DNA from: Dehalococcoidia bacterium
GTDB lineage: Bacteria > Chloroflexota > Dehalococcoidia > DSTF01 > WHTK01
Direction: 5' to 3'
Length of the DNA stretch: 64,000 nt
Assembly: GCA_009377745.1 (NCBI GenBank)
Contig: WHTK01000019.1
Span: forward strand, 1-64,000
Within the stretch, counting starts at the first letter, position 1. Each line of letters begins with the position of its first letter. A program made the translations under genes and the position numbers. Shown here in pieces: positions 7,772 to 16,262 of this stretch. Under the pieces are notes generated by a model that saw only the letters and a program-made list of their open reading frames with translations, was not told the origin of the DNA and searched no databases.

Positions 7772-8482
7772 TCAGGGACGCTCACTCAGGCCATAGATGA
7801 AGTAAGTCGGCGTCTCTTTCACGCCGACTTTGAGGCCCACGGCTCGAAACCGCTGCTCCAGGTCTGCCGGCGGATAGAAGTTCTTCACCACCTCGAAGGT
7901 GCGGCCGTCGTTCAGCTTGCGCGTCATGATCTGCGAGCCACCATCCGGATGCCGCTGGTCGATGGCGGTGACCGTCGATTCCGGCCGCCCATCCACGAAG
8001 AAGAGCTTGCCTCCCGGACGCAGCGCCGACGCCACCATAGTCAAGAACTGACCCAGACGCTCTCGCGGCACGTGCGAAAGCCAGAAGCCGAAGAAGACCG
8101 CATCGTACTGCCGCCGCGGCTGCCAGCCAAAGAGGTCGCCTTGCAGGTAGGTCACGCGCTCAGCCAGCGGGCCGAGCCGGGCGCGATTAATCGCCATCAT
8201 CTCCAGCGATGAATCGATAGCCGTGACGCGCTCGGCGACCGTCGCCAGACGCTCCGTCCAGATGCCGGTGCCGGGGGCCAGCTCCAGCACCTCGCCCTGC
8301 AGCTCCAGTGCCGAGAGGGACTCAACGATTTCGTCCGCCTCGTCAAACCAGCGCTGATTGGCCTCCGCGCCGTAGTCGTAGCGCCCGCGACGGTAGAACC
8401 ACTCGTCGTACTCCGCGGCGCGCTCCCGGTAGTAGGTGATCATGTCTTCGAGGACCTGGTCCGGGACCTCAGCTTCCGTCAT
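7772..8482 (-). CDS. SAM-dependent methyltransferase, class I
   Basis: This 236-residue protein has a Rossmann methyltransferase core. Motif I reads VLELAPGTGIWTERLA, the acidic residue ending strand 2 is in VTAIDSS, motif II-like YLQGDLFGW follows, then YDAVFFGFWLSHVP and LRPGGKLFFVDG. The N-terminal helix contains MITYYRERAAEYDEWF, seen in small-molecule methyltransferases of the UbiE-like type. The substrate is not predictable. It stands alone, convergent with the MerR-type gene and ahead of the EF-G2 gene on the same strand with a gap of about 110 nt. Confidence 0.85.
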   Translation of the reverse strand: MTEAEVPDQVLEDMITYYRERAAEYDEWFYRRGRYDYGAEANQRWFDEADEIVESLSALELQGEVLELAPGTGIWTERLATVAERVTAIDSSLEMMAINRARLGPLAERVTYLQGDLFGWQPRRQYDAVFFGFWLSHVPRERLGQFLTMVASALRPGGKLFFVDGRPESTVTAIDQRHPDGGSQIMTRKLNDGRTFEVVKNFYPPADLEQRFRAVGLKVGVKETPTYFIYGLSERP

Positions 8483-8591
8483 GGGACTGAGCCTAGCACG
8501 AGGCGTACAGCAAGCAACAGCGAGCCGAGTAGCCGAGGCGCAGGCTAGCCGATTGCGGCCCGGCGGACGCCGGAGCTACAGGGATAGCCGC

Positions 8592-10643
8592 CTAAGAGTG
8601 CGTGCGTTCCTTCTCCGCCGCCTCGATCACTTTCTTGGCGACGTGCTCCGGCACCTCCGCGTAGTGGTCGAACTCCATCTCGAAGGTGGCGCGGCCTTGA
8701 GTCAGCGAGCGCAGGTCGGTGGCATAGCGCTGCATCTCAGCCAGGGGCGCCTGGGCGTCGATGACGGTGCCTCGCTCCTCCGGCGTGATACCCAACACGT
8801 GAGCGCGCTTGCCATTCAGGTCGCTGACGAGGTCGCCGGTGTAGGTCTCCGGCGTGCGCACCCGCACGTTGACGATCGGCTCCAGCAGCACCGGCCGGGC
8901 TTTTTGCGCCCCTGCCTTGAAGGCCTGCGATCCGGCCAGCTTGAACGACATTTCCGAGGAGTCCACCGGGTGCTCTTTGCCATCGATGAGGCTGACGCGG
9001 ATATCGACGACCGGGTTGTGGGAGACGATGCCTTCCAGCAGCGACTCGTGCACGCCGTTCTCCACCGCCGGGACGTAATGCCGCGGCACCACGCCGCCCA
9101 CGGTCTTGTTGACGAACTCGAAGCCGGAGCCACGCGGCAGCGGCTCAATATTCAGCGTCACCTTGGCGTACTGGCCGTGGCCGCCGGTCTGCTTCTTATG
9201 CGTGTACTCCGCCGAAGACGCGGAGGTTATGGTCTCCTTGTAGGGGACACGCGGCGTCTGGTAGGCGATCTCAGCCGCGAACTTGCGCTTCATCTTTTCG
9301 CAGGCGATCTCGACGTGGGACTCTCCCAGTCCGGAGAGCAGTGTTTCGCCCGTGTCCGGGTCGCGGTGCACCCGCAGGATCGGGTCCTCCTCGGCGATGC
9401 GGGAGAGCGCCATGCTCATCTTGTCGGTGTCGGCCTTCGACTTGGGGAAGACCGCCACGCTGAAGATCGGCTGTGGGAACTCCAGCGGCGGCATCTTGAT
9501 CGGCTTCTCTTTGCTGGTCAGCGTGTCGCCGGTCACCGTCTCGCCCAGCTTGGCCACGGCGCCGATATCGCCCGCGACCAGATGCTGGATCGGCTCCTGG
9601 GTCTTGCCGCGGACGACGAAGAGGGTGCCAACCCGCTCATCGGCGCCCTTGTTGGCGTTCCAGACGTGCGAGTCCGCCTTCAGAGTGCCGGAGAAGACCC
9701 TCAGGTAGGTCAGCTTGCCGACATAGGGATCGGCGGTGGTCTTGAAGATCTGCGCCGCCAGCGGGCCGTCCGCGTCCGCGGTCAGCTCAGCGCCCTCGGC
9801 TTTGACCTTCACATCGACGGGCGAAGGGATGAACTCGATCAGCGAGTCTAGCCAGTGGGCGATGCCGATCATTTTGGCCGCGGAGGTAGCAAACACCGGC
9901 ACCAGGTCACCGGCGGCGATGCCCAGCAGCAGCCCCTTACGGATCTCCTCACCGCTGAACTCCTCGCCTTCGAGGAACTTGTTCAGCAGGTCCTCGTCGT
10001 TCTCCGCCACCACCTCGATAAGCTGACCGCGCGCCGCCTCAATGGCGTCCGCCATTTCCGGCGGTGGGTCGGCCTCCGTCGCCTTGTCGCCCATGTAGGC
10101 GCGCCGGTCGATCAAGTCGATAACACCGGCAAAAGCCTCTTCGGAGCCAATCGGCAGGTGCACCGGCACGCAGCGCTTGCTCAGCACCTCCTGGGCCTGG
10201 CGCAGGGTCTCATCGAAGCTGGCGTTTTCACGGTCCAGACGGTTGATCAGGATCGCGCGCGGCATCTTGCGGTCCGCCGCCATATCCCAGGCCAGCTCCG
10301 TGCCGACCTGCACACCCGACGCGGCGCAGACCACGATGACGGCTGCATCGGCGGCGGCCAGGCCGCTGTAGGCGTCGCCGAGGAAGTCAGCGTAACCGGG
10401 CGCGTCGATCAGGTTGATCTTGTGGTCTTTCCACTCCACCGGGATCAAAGAGGCGTTGATGCTGACTTTGCGTTTGACCTCATCCGGGTCAAAGTCAGAG
10501 GTGGTGGTGCCGTCATCCACGCGGCCGAGGCGGTTAATACCGCCGCTGACGAAGAGGGCAGCCTCGGCGACTGAGGTCTTGCCGGTCCCGCCGTGGCCCA
10601 AAAGCACCAGGTTGCGAAGCTTCGATGTAGCGTATTCCTTCAT
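8592..10643 (-). CDS. Elongation factor G-like GTPase (EF-G2 type)
   Basis: This 683-residue translational GTPase has the full EF-G domain order. G1 is GHGGTGKT at residues 16-23 (canonical EF-G has AHIDAGKT), G3 is DAPGYADF and G4 is NRLD. Domain II, a domain III with LSGLGESHVEIACEKMKRKF, domain IV with GGHGQYAKV and a C-terminal domain V follow. The variant G1 and G4 motifs and the position outside any ribosomal-protein operon mark it as the EF-G-2 paralog known from Thermus, whose role is unclear. It is unlikely to be the housekeeping factor. The SD-like GAGAAGGG lies 6 nt before ATG. Confidence 0.9.
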   Translation of the reverse strand: MKEYATSKLRNLVLLGHGGTGKTSVAEAALFVSGGINRLGRVDDGTTTSDFDPDEVKRKVSINASLIPVEWKDHKINLIDAPGYADFLGDAYSGLAAADAAVIVVCAASGVQVGTELAWDMAADRKMPRAILINRLDRENASFDETLRQAQEVLSKRCVPVHLPIGSEEAFAGVIDLIDRRAYMGDKATEADPPPEMADAIEAARGQLIEVVAENDEDLLNKFLEGEEFSGEEIRKGLLLGIAAGDLVPVFATSAAKMIGIAHWLDSLIEFIPSPVDVKVKAEGAELTADADGPLAAQIFKTTADPYVGKLTYLRVFSGTLKADSHVWNANKGADERVGTLFVVRGKTQEPIQHLVAGDIGAVAKLGETVTGDTLTSKEKPIKMPPLEFPQPIFSVAVFPKSKADTDKMSMALSRIAEEDPILRVHRDPDTGETLLSGLGESHVEIACEKMKRKFAAEIAYQTPRVPYKETITSASSAEYTHKKQTGGHGQYAKVTLNIEPLPRGSGFEFVNKTVGGVVPRHYVPAVENGVHESLLEGIVSHNPVVDIRVSLIDGKEHPVDSSEMSFKLAGSQAFKAGAQKARPVLLEPIVNVRVRTPETYTGDLVSDLNGKRAHVLGITPEERGTVIDAQAPLAEMQRYATDLRSLTQGRATFEMEFDHYAEVPEHVAKKVIEAAEKERTHS

Positions 10644-10682
10644 TCGAAACCCTTCTCAGCATGGTTCTGCGGAGCGTAAGCG

Positions 10683-10691
10683 ATTTTACCA
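10683..10691 (-). promoter_or_regulatory. Extended -10 promoter of the EF-G2 gene
   Basis: On the minus strand the sequence is TGGTAAAAT, with a predicted start near 10676 and a leader of about 33 nt. The -35 is weak. Confidence 0.4.
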
Positions 10692-10788
10692 GCTTTCTCC
10701 ATGCCTGACGCCTACCCTCTTAGGACGATTTCATCCGAAATCCGAGCGCTTTGCCTTGCCCTCGTGCGTGCCACATTGCCGCTCACGC

Positions 10789-10801
10789 TACAATCCCGCC
10801 C
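10789..10801 (+). promoter_or_regulatory. -10 box giving a leaderless phosphotransferase mRNA
   Basis: TACAAT at 10789-10794 ends 7 nt before ATG 10802, and no ribosome binding site is present. No good -35 was found. Confidence 0.4.
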
Positions 10802-11719
10802 ATGGACGCTCCCTCGCCTGACCTTCAGCGCCGCGCCGAGGCGATGCTCAGGAAGCCACCGGTCTCCTGGAAGCGCATTGAGCGCGGCTACACGCCCGCC
10901 CAGCGCTGGGTCGTCACGCTTGATGGCGGCTCCAGCGCCTTCCTTAAGATGGGTGACGATATTCTGCGTCCCGGCGCGGCTCACACCACGGCTGACGGTC
11001 TGCGCAAGGAGTACCGCGTCTACTCGCAGCTCGGCGCTTCTTTCCTGCCCGACATGCTGGGCTGGATGGATGAGCCCGCCGCCACGATCCTGGCCCTCGA
11101 AGACTTGAGCGGAGCCTTCTGGCCGCCGCCGTGGAGTCAACCGCACGTCGATACTGTCCTCGAAGCCCTCACGGCCCTTCACGCCACACGGCTTCCCGGC
11201 GCCGCCTCCGTTTACGAGAACATCGACGCCGATCCGACTTCTGGAGGTTGGAACGAGGTCGCGCGAGACCCATCGTCTTTCTTGACGCTGGGAATCACCT
11301 CGATGGACTGGCTGGAAAGAGCGCTGCCGGAACTACTGTTGGCATGCGGCAAGGCCAGGATCAACGGCGACGATCTCTGTCACTTCGACGTGCGCAGCGA
11401 CAACATCTGCATCCGCGGCGAACAGGCAATCCTCATCGACTGGAATTGGATGGCGATAGGCAACGGCCAGCTCGATACGGCCTTCTGGCTACCGAGTCTA
11501 GCAATTGAAGGCGGCCCGCCGCCTGAGCGGACAATGCCAACCGCCCCTGACCTTGCGGCCGTAGTCAGCGGCTTCTTCGCGGCGCGGGCGGGCCTTCCGG
11601 TGATTCCGGCGCTGCCTCTCGTCCGAGACATACAACTCGCTCAGCTACGCACCGCCCTACCTTGGGCGGTCCGGGCCCTGGGCCTGCCGCCCCTTGATGG
11701 CCCCAACGCCCCGGCCTAG
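10802..11719 (+). CDS. Aminoglycoside phosphotransferase/choline kinase-family protein
   Basis: This 305-residue protein has a protein-kinase-like fold. The catalytic loop reads CHFDVRSDNICI (Brenner motif H-x-D-x4-N) and is followed by LIDWNWMAIGNGQLDTAFW, where DWNW replaces the DFG metal-binding Asp. The N-lobe Lys is in SAFLKMGDD. Members phosphorylate small molecules such as aminoglycosides, choline or homoserine, and the substrate here cannot be assigned. ATG 10802 was chosen over an upstream in-frame ATG at 10751 because TACAAT lies 7 nt before it. It is divergent from the EF-G2 gene. Confidence 0.85.
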   Translation: MDAPSPDLQRRAEAMLRKPPVSWKRIERGYTPAQRWVVTLDGGSSAFLKMGDDILRPGAAHTTADGLRKEYRVYSQLGASFLPDMLGWMDEPAATILALEDLSGAFWPPPWSQPHVDTVLEALTALHATRLPGAASVYENIDADPTSGGWNEVARDPSSFLTLGITSMDWLERALPELLLACGKARINGDDLCHFDVRSDNICIRGEQAILIDWNWMAIGNGQLDTAFWLPSLAIEGGPPPERTMPTAPDLAAVVSGFFAARAGLPVIPALPLVRDIQLAQLRTALPWAVRALGLPPLDGPNAPA

Positions 11720-11793
11720 CCTCGCAAGGTCTCCGAAACCCCCAGCCTTCGTCATTGACGTGCTCACCGGCCAGGCGCGAATACTGAATCACG

Positions 11794-12204
11794 ATGCATG
11801 ACCCCACCACCGGCAAAGTCGATTCCGGGATCTGGACCTTCGCGGGCTTGATCTTCGCTGCTTCTTTGATCGGCTTCTCCGGTATGTTCCATATCCTCAT
11901 CGGCGTCAGCGCCCTGCTCAGCTCCGGCTACTTTGATGTCAACAACGACTACGCTTACCGCATCAGCACCACGCTCTGGGGCGCGTTACAAATCGGTCTC
12001 GGCTGCGTCTGTATCGCGGCGGCCATCTCGATCCTCAGCGGCAAGACATGGGCTATCGTTTTCGGCATCGCCATGGCGGCGATCAGCGCCGTCGGCAGCT
12101 TCCTCTCCATCCCCTACCACCCCATCTGGTCGACCTTGATCATCGCCCTCGATGTCCTGATCATCTGGACACTCGCCGTCCACGGCCCCAAAGCCGCTGC
12201 CTGA
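11794..12204 (+). CDS. DUF7144-like four-helix membrane protein
   Basis: This 136-residue protein has four hydrophobic segments of about 20 residues at roughly 14-38, 60-80, 87-105 and 108-128. The pattern TLWGALQIGLGCVCIAAAIS, then LSGKTWAIVFGIAMAAISAVG, then a segment ending IIALDVLIIWTLAVHG resembles the DUF7144 family common in actinobacteria and Chloroflexota. No function is known for that family. It follows the phosphotransferase gene by 74 nt on the same strand and might be cotranscribed. Confidence 0.8.
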   Translation: MHDPTTGKVDSGIWTFAGLIFAASLIGFSGMFHILIGVSALLSSGYFDVNNDYAYRISTTLWGALQIGLGCVCIAAAISILSGKTWAIVFGIAMAAISAVGSFLSIPYHPIWSTLIIALDVLIIWTLAVHGPKAAA

Positions 12205-12208
12205 TGAC

Positions 12209-12799
12209 CTAAGTCAGGTAACCGCGGCCGGAGTTGAACCATGTCCCTCGGGCTGCGTCTGCGCCCAGCAGCAGCTCGTTGCGCGCCTCCAGCATGCGCT
12301 GGTGGATCGGCAGCCGCTCCGCAACCGCCTCATCGATGCGCAGGTCGAGGAAGCGCAGCAGCGCCACATCGATGTCTGAAGTCGCGGCCAGGTCGGCGAC
12401 CTCCCGCCAGGCAGGTGACCGGTCGAGCTTCCCCGGCTCGATTTTGTCGGCGATGAACAGGACCTTCTCGAGCATGGTCATACCGGCGCGCCCTGTTGTG
12501 TGGCAATCAATCCCGATCAGCGCTTCGGCGTCCGCGTAACCGTAGTCGCGGGCGAGCATCTTCGCGGCCACCGGGCCGTGCATCAGGACGGGCGCAGCCG
12601 TCTCAACCGGGTCGGGACGGAGGTCATAAGCCCGCGCCAGCTCCAGCAGCTCCGGCTCCGGCTTGTGGCGGACGAGGTCATGGCCCAGCGCCGCCAGCCG
12701 CGCCCGCTCCGGTTCGATGTCATAACGACGCGCCAGCTTCTGGGCCTCTACCTCCACGCGCAGGACGTGCTCGCGCAAACTCTGCGGCAGGGCGTCCAC
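12209..12799 (-). CDS. yqeK: YqeK-type HD-domain Ap4A/dinucleoside tetraphosphate hydrolase
   Basis: This 196-residue HD hydrolase is of the YqeK family, which splits diadenosine tetraphosphate symmetrically. The ligands are visible in REHVLRV, AALGHDLVRH, VLMHGPVAA and IDCHTTGRAGMTMLEKVLFIADKIEPG; the last is the family signature. YqeK usually sits between nadD and rsfS. Here those partners are absent and a HIT gene lies 43 nt upstream. HIT proteins also act on dinucleoside polyphosphates or adenylates, so the pair may work on related nucleotides (inference). The start is GTG 12799; no better upstream start was found. Confidence 0.88.
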   Translation of the reverse strand: MDALPQSLREHVLRVEVEAQKLARRYDIEPERARLAALGHDLVRHKPEPELLELARAYDLRPDPVETAAPVLMHGPVAAKMLARDYGYADAEALIGIDCHTTGRAGMTMLEKVLFIADKIEPGKLDRSPAWREVADLAATSDIDVALLRFLDLRIDEAVAERLPIHQRMLEARNELLLGADAARGTWFNSGRGYLT

Positions 12800-12842
12800 A
12801 GCCGCCCTGAGGCGCAGCTCCAGCTCAGTCGCAGCCGTGGTG

Positions 12843-13190
12843 TTATCCCTCAGCGCCCAGGCGATGGCCGCCCAGGACGTGCATGTGTAAGTGATAGACG
12901 CTCTGACCGCCGTCCGCGCCGACGTTGATCGCCAGGCGGTAGCCGTTATCAGCGATGTCCAGGTCCCGCATCAGATTGGCCGCGGTGAGGAACATGTGCG
13001 CCAGGAGCGGCCCGTGGTCGTTGGTCAGGTGGCCGGCCGTCGGGATGTGCTGCTTCGGTATGACCAGGACGTGGATAGGCGCGCGCGGGTTGATATCGCG
13101 GATGGCGAAGACAAGGCCGTCCTCGTGCAGCTTATCGACCGGGAAAGCGCCGCGGGCCATCTGGCAGAAGAGGCAATCGGCGTCGCTCAT
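12843..13190 (-). CDS. HIT-family (HINT-like) nucleotide hydrolase
   Basis: This is a 115-residue protein of normal HINT length. The N-terminal CLFCQMARG contains the CxxC typical of bacterial HINT proteins, and the active-site triad motif is HLHMHVLGG at about residues 100-108. These enzymes hydrolyse AMP-linked phosphoramidates. It is upstream of yqeK on the same strand and likely in one operon with it. TAAGAT lies 6 nt before ATG 13190, so the transcript is probably leaderless. Confidence 0.92.
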   Translation of the reverse strand: MSDADCLFCQMARGAFPVDKLHEDGLVFAIRDINPRAPIHVLVIPKQHIPTAGHLTNDHGPLLAHMFLTAANLMRDLDIADNGYRLAINVGADGGQSVYHLHMHVLGGHRLGAEG

Positions 13191-13202
13191 ACGCCCATCT
13201 TA
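13191..13202 (-). promoter_or_regulatory. -10 box for a leaderless HIT-yqeK transcript
   Basis: TAAGAT (13202-13197, minus strand) ends 6 nt before ATG 13190. No convincing -35 at 16-18 nt was found. Confidence 0.4.
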
Positions 13203-13291
13203 GCGAGTCGCGCCCCGCCTTACATCCGGCGTCAACCAACCTCAAGCCTCGCTAGCCATTGCTCAGGGCTAAGGAGCATTGTCACGCGTGG

Positions 13292-13316
13292 CAGATTGCT
13301 CGTGCCTGGAATGACA
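13292..13316 (-). repeat. Interspersed repeat family A, minus orientation
   Basis: The reverse complement starts TGTCATTCCAGGCACGAG and ends CAATCTG, matching family A. Confidence 0.55.
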
Positions 13317-13330
13317 AGGGATGTCAGCAG

Positions 13331-13372
13331 GCGTAGCCGTCCTGCCCGGTTTCATGCCCCAGGGTTTAGTTG
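13331..13372 (+). repeat. Interspersed repeat family C (GCGTAGCCGTCCTGCCCG...)
   Basis: It begins GCGTAGCCGTCCTGCCCG and continues CATGCCCCAGGGTT. Better copies at 32593 and 33192 end in a CCCCAGG/CCTGGGG hairpin. Confidence 0.5.
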
Positions 13373-13435
13373 GGTGGACTCTCCACGAAGACAGGTTCGT
13401 CTCTCGCCAGCGCAGATTCTTCAACGACGCCGGCC

Positions 13436-13846
13436 CTACTGCTTCCGCAGCGTGATCCCCTCGCTGCCGAACTGGTCAGACGATCCCACCGTACGGATCG
13501 TGTCGCCGTCGCGCTCGAAGCTGACGCGGATGGGACGGAAGAGCGGGTTGCCGTCCGTCGTCGATAGAGTCACGACCAGCGCGCCGGCGTCCGTGACCCA
13601 CTGACCTTCCTCGGAGACGGGCGGCTCGTTGTTCTGGAAGTCGCTGATCATTGCCACGGAGCCGTCCGCGTCCACGATGAGGCTGACGATCCGCCCCGGC
13701 GATGACGCCGCCGGTAGCAGGGCGCTGCGCCAGGTACCGGCGTAGGACTCTTCGGGAGCGTTATCGTCATTGGCGCCGGAGAGGGCGAATACTACCACTG
13801 CGATGACGACGGCTGCGATCAACACCAGGCCGAGGCGAGTCAGCAT
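13436..13846 (-). CDS. Membrane-anchored NlpE-like beta-domain protein
   Basis: This 136-residue protein has one N-terminal membrane segment (about residues 5-22, LGLVLIAAVVIAVVVFAL) and an extracytoplasmic domain of about 100 residues. The domain pattern YAGTWRSALLPAASSPGRIVSL, then DGSVAM, a Gly-x-Trp turn, and repeated short strands resembles the NlpE/lipocalin-like barrel, but without the metal-binding Cys pair of NlpE. There is no lipobox. It lies 43 nt downstream of htpX on the same strand, so it may belong to an envelope stress operon. The function is unknown. Confidence 0.65.
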   Translation of the reverse strand: MLTRLGLVLIAAVVIAVVVFALSGANDDNAPEESYAGTWRSALLPAASSPGRIVSLIVDADGSVAMISDFQNNEPPVSEEGQWVTDAGALVVTLSTTDGNPLFRPIRVSFERDGDTIRTVGSSDQFGSEGITLRKQ

Positions 13847-13889
13847 GATAGCTTAAGGAGCCGTCTAGAGACGGCCCCTGTCAGTCTCC

Positions 13890-14756
13890 TTACTGAATGT
13901 CCACGTAACCGGCCATCCGCCGGAGCCGCTTGATGCGCTCCTCCACCGGCGGGTGGGTGGAGAACAGGTTGGAAAGCCCGGCGCCCGCCCGGAACGGATG
14001 GACGATGTAGAGCGATGACGTGGCTTCGGAGCCGGCGTTCTGCTGCATTGGCCGCGTCTGGACGCCGTTGTGCAGCTTGCCGAGAGCGCTGGCTAGCGCC
14101 TCCGGGTCGTGCGTGTACTCGGCGCCGCTCTTATCGGCCGCGAACTCGCGCGTGCGGGAGAGCGCCATCTGGAGCATTACCGCCGCGAACGCCGCCACAA
14201 TCGAGGCCACAAAGGCAATCATCAGGTTGCCGCCGCCATCACGGCGGCCGCCGCCCAGCAGCGAGCCCCACATCAGCATCGTCTGCAAGTAGCTGATCGC
14301 GCCGGCTATCGTGGCAGCGATCGAGCTGGTCAGAATGTCGCGGTTCTTGACGTGGCCGATCTCGTGGCCGATGACGGCGCGTAGCTCACGCCGGTCGAGG
14401 ATACGCATGATGCCGGTCGTCGCCGCCACCGCCGCGTGCTCCGGGTTGCGGCCCGTCGCGAAGGCATTTGGCGACTCGTTTTCGACGATGTAGACGCGCG
14501 GCTTCGGCACACCGGCCAGCGTCGCGATTTCATCGACCACCGAGTGCAGCTCCGGCGCTTCCTCGCGGGTCACTTCGCGCGCGCCGGACATCTTTAGAGC
14601 CAGCTTGTCCGAGAACCAGTAGGCGGCGAAGTTCAGCACGCCGGCGAACACGAGCGCGATCAGCGCCATGCCCGATCCTCCGATGACGTAGCCCAGACCC
14701 ACCAGCAAACCCGTCAGGGCTCCCAGCAATAAGGCCGTCTTCAGAGCGTTACCCAT
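13890..14756 (-). CDS. htpX: Heat-shock membrane zinc protease HtpX (M48)
   Basis: This 288-residue inner-membrane protease degrades damaged membrane proteins. It has two N-terminal membrane segments (about 5-25 and 30-48), the zinc motif HEIGH at 131-135 in AVIGHEIGHVKNRDIL, two more hydrophobic segments, and the third zinc ligand Glu in FAADKSGAEY. The conserved PNAFATGRNPEHAAVA stretch lies at 96-111. Length and order are normal. A 7-bp hairpin at 14776-14796 lies directly ahead of its ribosome binding site and may be an operator. Confidence 0.95.
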   Translation of the reverse strand: MGNALKTALLLGALTGLLVGLGYVIGGSGMALIALVFAGVLNFAAYWFSDKLALKMSGAREVTREEAPELHSVVDEIATLAGVPKPRVYIVENESPNAFATGRNPEHAAVAATTGIMRILDRRELRAVIGHEIGHVKNRDILTSSIAATIAGAISYLQTMLMWGSLLGGGRRDGGGNLMIAFVASIVAAFAAVMLQMALSRTREFAADKSGAEYTHDPEALASALGKLHNGVQTRPMQQNAGSEATSSLYIVHPFRAGAGLSNLFSTHPPVEERIKRLRRMAGYVDIQ

Positions 14757-14775
14757 TTAACTCCCTCTTCCTCCC

Positions 14776-14796
14776 GAGACCAAAATCGGTGGTCTC
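14776..14796 (-). promoter_or_regulatory. Hairpin or operator in the htpX leader
   Basis: GAGACCA and TGGTCTC form a perfect 7-bp inverted repeat with a 7-nt loop, about 20 nt ahead of the htpX ATG. It could be a repressor site or an RNA hairpin affecting translation. Confidence 0.35.
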
Positions 14797-15022
14797 ACTT
14801 CCGTCATCAAGTATATCGGAACCGCGGCCCTGATGATGGCGAGGGAATGTGCCTCATACCGCCACAGACTATTCGGAATCGATTAGAAGCAGATTGGAGC
14901 ATCAGCTGGCGGCAGCTTCTAGCTAGCCATTCTGAGTGACGCCGAGTCGTCGCCCGTTGCCAGATGGGCCTGTAGCTCCTAACCTCGATGCGTAACCCGG
15001 AGCACCGGCCAGGAGGCGCGAC

Positions 15023-15892
15023 ATGGCAGCAACCATCGGCAAAGTAGGCATCATGAGCCCCGGTGATATGGGCAGCGGCATGGGCAACGTCCTGCATGCC
15101 AAGGGCCTGGAGGTATACACCTGCCTCGCCGGCCGCAGCGATCTCACCCGCCTGCGCGCCCGGGAGTCCGGCTTCATCGACACCCCGGACCTCGACACCC
15201 TGGTTTCTAGCGTCGATATCTTCCTCTCCGTCCTCGTCCCGTCTGAGGCGCTGCCCCTGGCCGAGGCCGTCGCGGCCAGCATGAAGCGCACCGGCGCCCG
15301 GCCAGCCTACGCCGACTGCAACGCCATCGCCCCGCGGACCGTCCAGACGATCGACACTTTGATCACGGGCGCGGGCGCCATGTTCATCGACGCCGGCATC
15401 ATCGGCTCGCCGCCCCGCCTCGATGGCGGCGGCCGCTTCCACTGCTCCGGCCCCGACATCAGCGCCTTCGAGGCCCTGGGCCAGCACGGCCTCGACGTCC
15501 GCGTGGTCGGGCCCGATATCGGCCAGGCTTCCGGGCTCAAGATGGTCTACGCCGCCACCACCAAGGGCACGACCGCCCTCTGGACGGAGCTGATGACCGC
15601 CGCCGAGGCGATGGGCCTGCGCGAGGCTCTGATCGCCGAAATGGGTGGCAACTTCCGCCAGGCGAACAGCATCACCGGCATGCCGCGACGCGCCCGCCGC
15701 TGGGTGCCGGAGATGGAGGAGATCGCTGCTACCTTCGCCGGCCTCGGCCTGACACCGCGCATCTTCGAAGGCGCCGCCGACATCTACCGCCTGGTCGGCG
15801 AGACAGCGCTGGCCGACCAGACCTCGCGTGAGCCCGACCCGAGCCTCGATCAGGTCCTCGAAGCCCTCACGGCGCGCCTCGGCCACGAGTAG
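15023..15892 (+). CDS. 6-phosphogluconate/3-hydroxyisobutyrate dehydrogenase-like oxidoreductase with DUF1932
   Basis: This 289-residue protein has an N-terminal NAD(P)-binding domain. The nucleotide motif reads VGIMSPGDMGSGMGN at about 8-22; the usual GxGxxG is relaxed. The substrate-binding loop reads DAGIIGSPPR, and the catalytic-Lys helix is in ASGLKMVYAATTKG. The C-terminal part matches the DUF1932 helical domain. Members reduce or oxidise beta-hydroxy acids; the substrate is unknown. A strong GGAGG site lies 6-7 nt before ATG 15023. It stands alone between htpX (divergent) and csrA. Confidence 0.85.
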   Translation: MAATIGKVGIMSPGDMGSGMGNVLHAKGLEVYTCLAGRSDLTRLRARESGFIDTPDLDTLVSSVDIFLSVLVPSEALPLAEAVAASMKRTGARPAYADCNAIAPRTVQTIDTLITGAGAMFIDAGIIGSPPRLDGGGRFHCSGPDISAFEALGQHGLDVRVVGPDIGQASGLKMVYAATTKGTTALWTELMTAAEAMGLREALIAEMGGNFRQANSITGMPRRARRWVPEMEEIAATFAGLGLTPRIFEGAADIYRLVGETALADQTSREPDPSLDQVLEALTARLGHE

Positions 15893-15952
15893 GCCCACCC
15901 CGCTGCCATTCCGAGGAGAATCTCGTTCTCGGCGGCAATCCTCATTTGCACA

Positions 15953-15985
15953 TGTAGCGGCGGCGACCTTCATGGTCGCCAGGGG
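15953..15985 (+). repeat. Interspersed hairpin repeat family B (GCGACC...GGTCGC)
   Basis: It reads TGTAGC, then GGCGACC-TTCAT-GGTCGCC, then AGGGG. Related copies lie inside the composites at 28503-28531 and 30560-30590. Confidence 0.6.
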
Positions 15986-16164
15986 CGGGGTGGGGAGGAA
16001 ACGTCCTCAGCCCGGCACCAACGCTCCGCTCACTGGCGAAGCGCGTTCGGGTCATGAAGTTGCGCCAGGCGTCATGTCCTATGCGCTTCATTACCCGGTG
16101 GTCCAGATCGCACCGGGCGCGTTGCTAATCTCTGGCGAATGGCGGCCCAATCGGGCGTTTCCCC

Positions 16165-16192
16165 TAAACCTCGGGCCATCCGCTGCCGATAT
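16165..16192 (+). promoter_or_regulatory. Sigma28 (FliA/SigD)-type promoter of csrA
   Basis: TAAA at 16165-16168 and GCCGATAT at 16185-16192 are separated by 16 nt. This matches the flagellar sigma consensus (TAAA, 14-16 nt, GCCGATA[AT]). The csrA ATG is 70 nt further on. A FliA-type sigma gene lies at 18269-19090. Confidence 0.55.
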
Positions 16193-16262
16193 ATACCACG
16201 TAGAAGACCGCGCCCGGCGGAGGTGCAACGATTGCCCGGCCGGCCATCGAAGGGTTTGGGGA

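Larger units (their letters stand above)
15893..16262. other. 370-nt intergenic region: repeats and a sigma28-like promoter
   Basis: It holds a degenerate family A repeat (15905-15924), a family B hairpin (15953-15985) and the csrA promoter (16165-16192). No coding sequence was recognised; the long open frame here is an in-frame extension upstream of csrA. Confidence 0.6.

Noticed and set aside
8436-9851. Long open frame of 471 codons on the plus strand
   Set aside because: It lies antisense to the conserved EF-G2 gene and has a low-complexity His/Arg/Leu composition typical of a high-GC shadow frame.
12496-12928. Plus-strand frames over yqeK and HIT
   Set aside because: They are antisense shadows of two conserved genes.
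14807-15973. Minus-strand open frame of 388 codons
   Set aside because: It is antisense to the conserved dehydrogenase gene at 15023-15892 and is Gly/Ala-rich without motifs.
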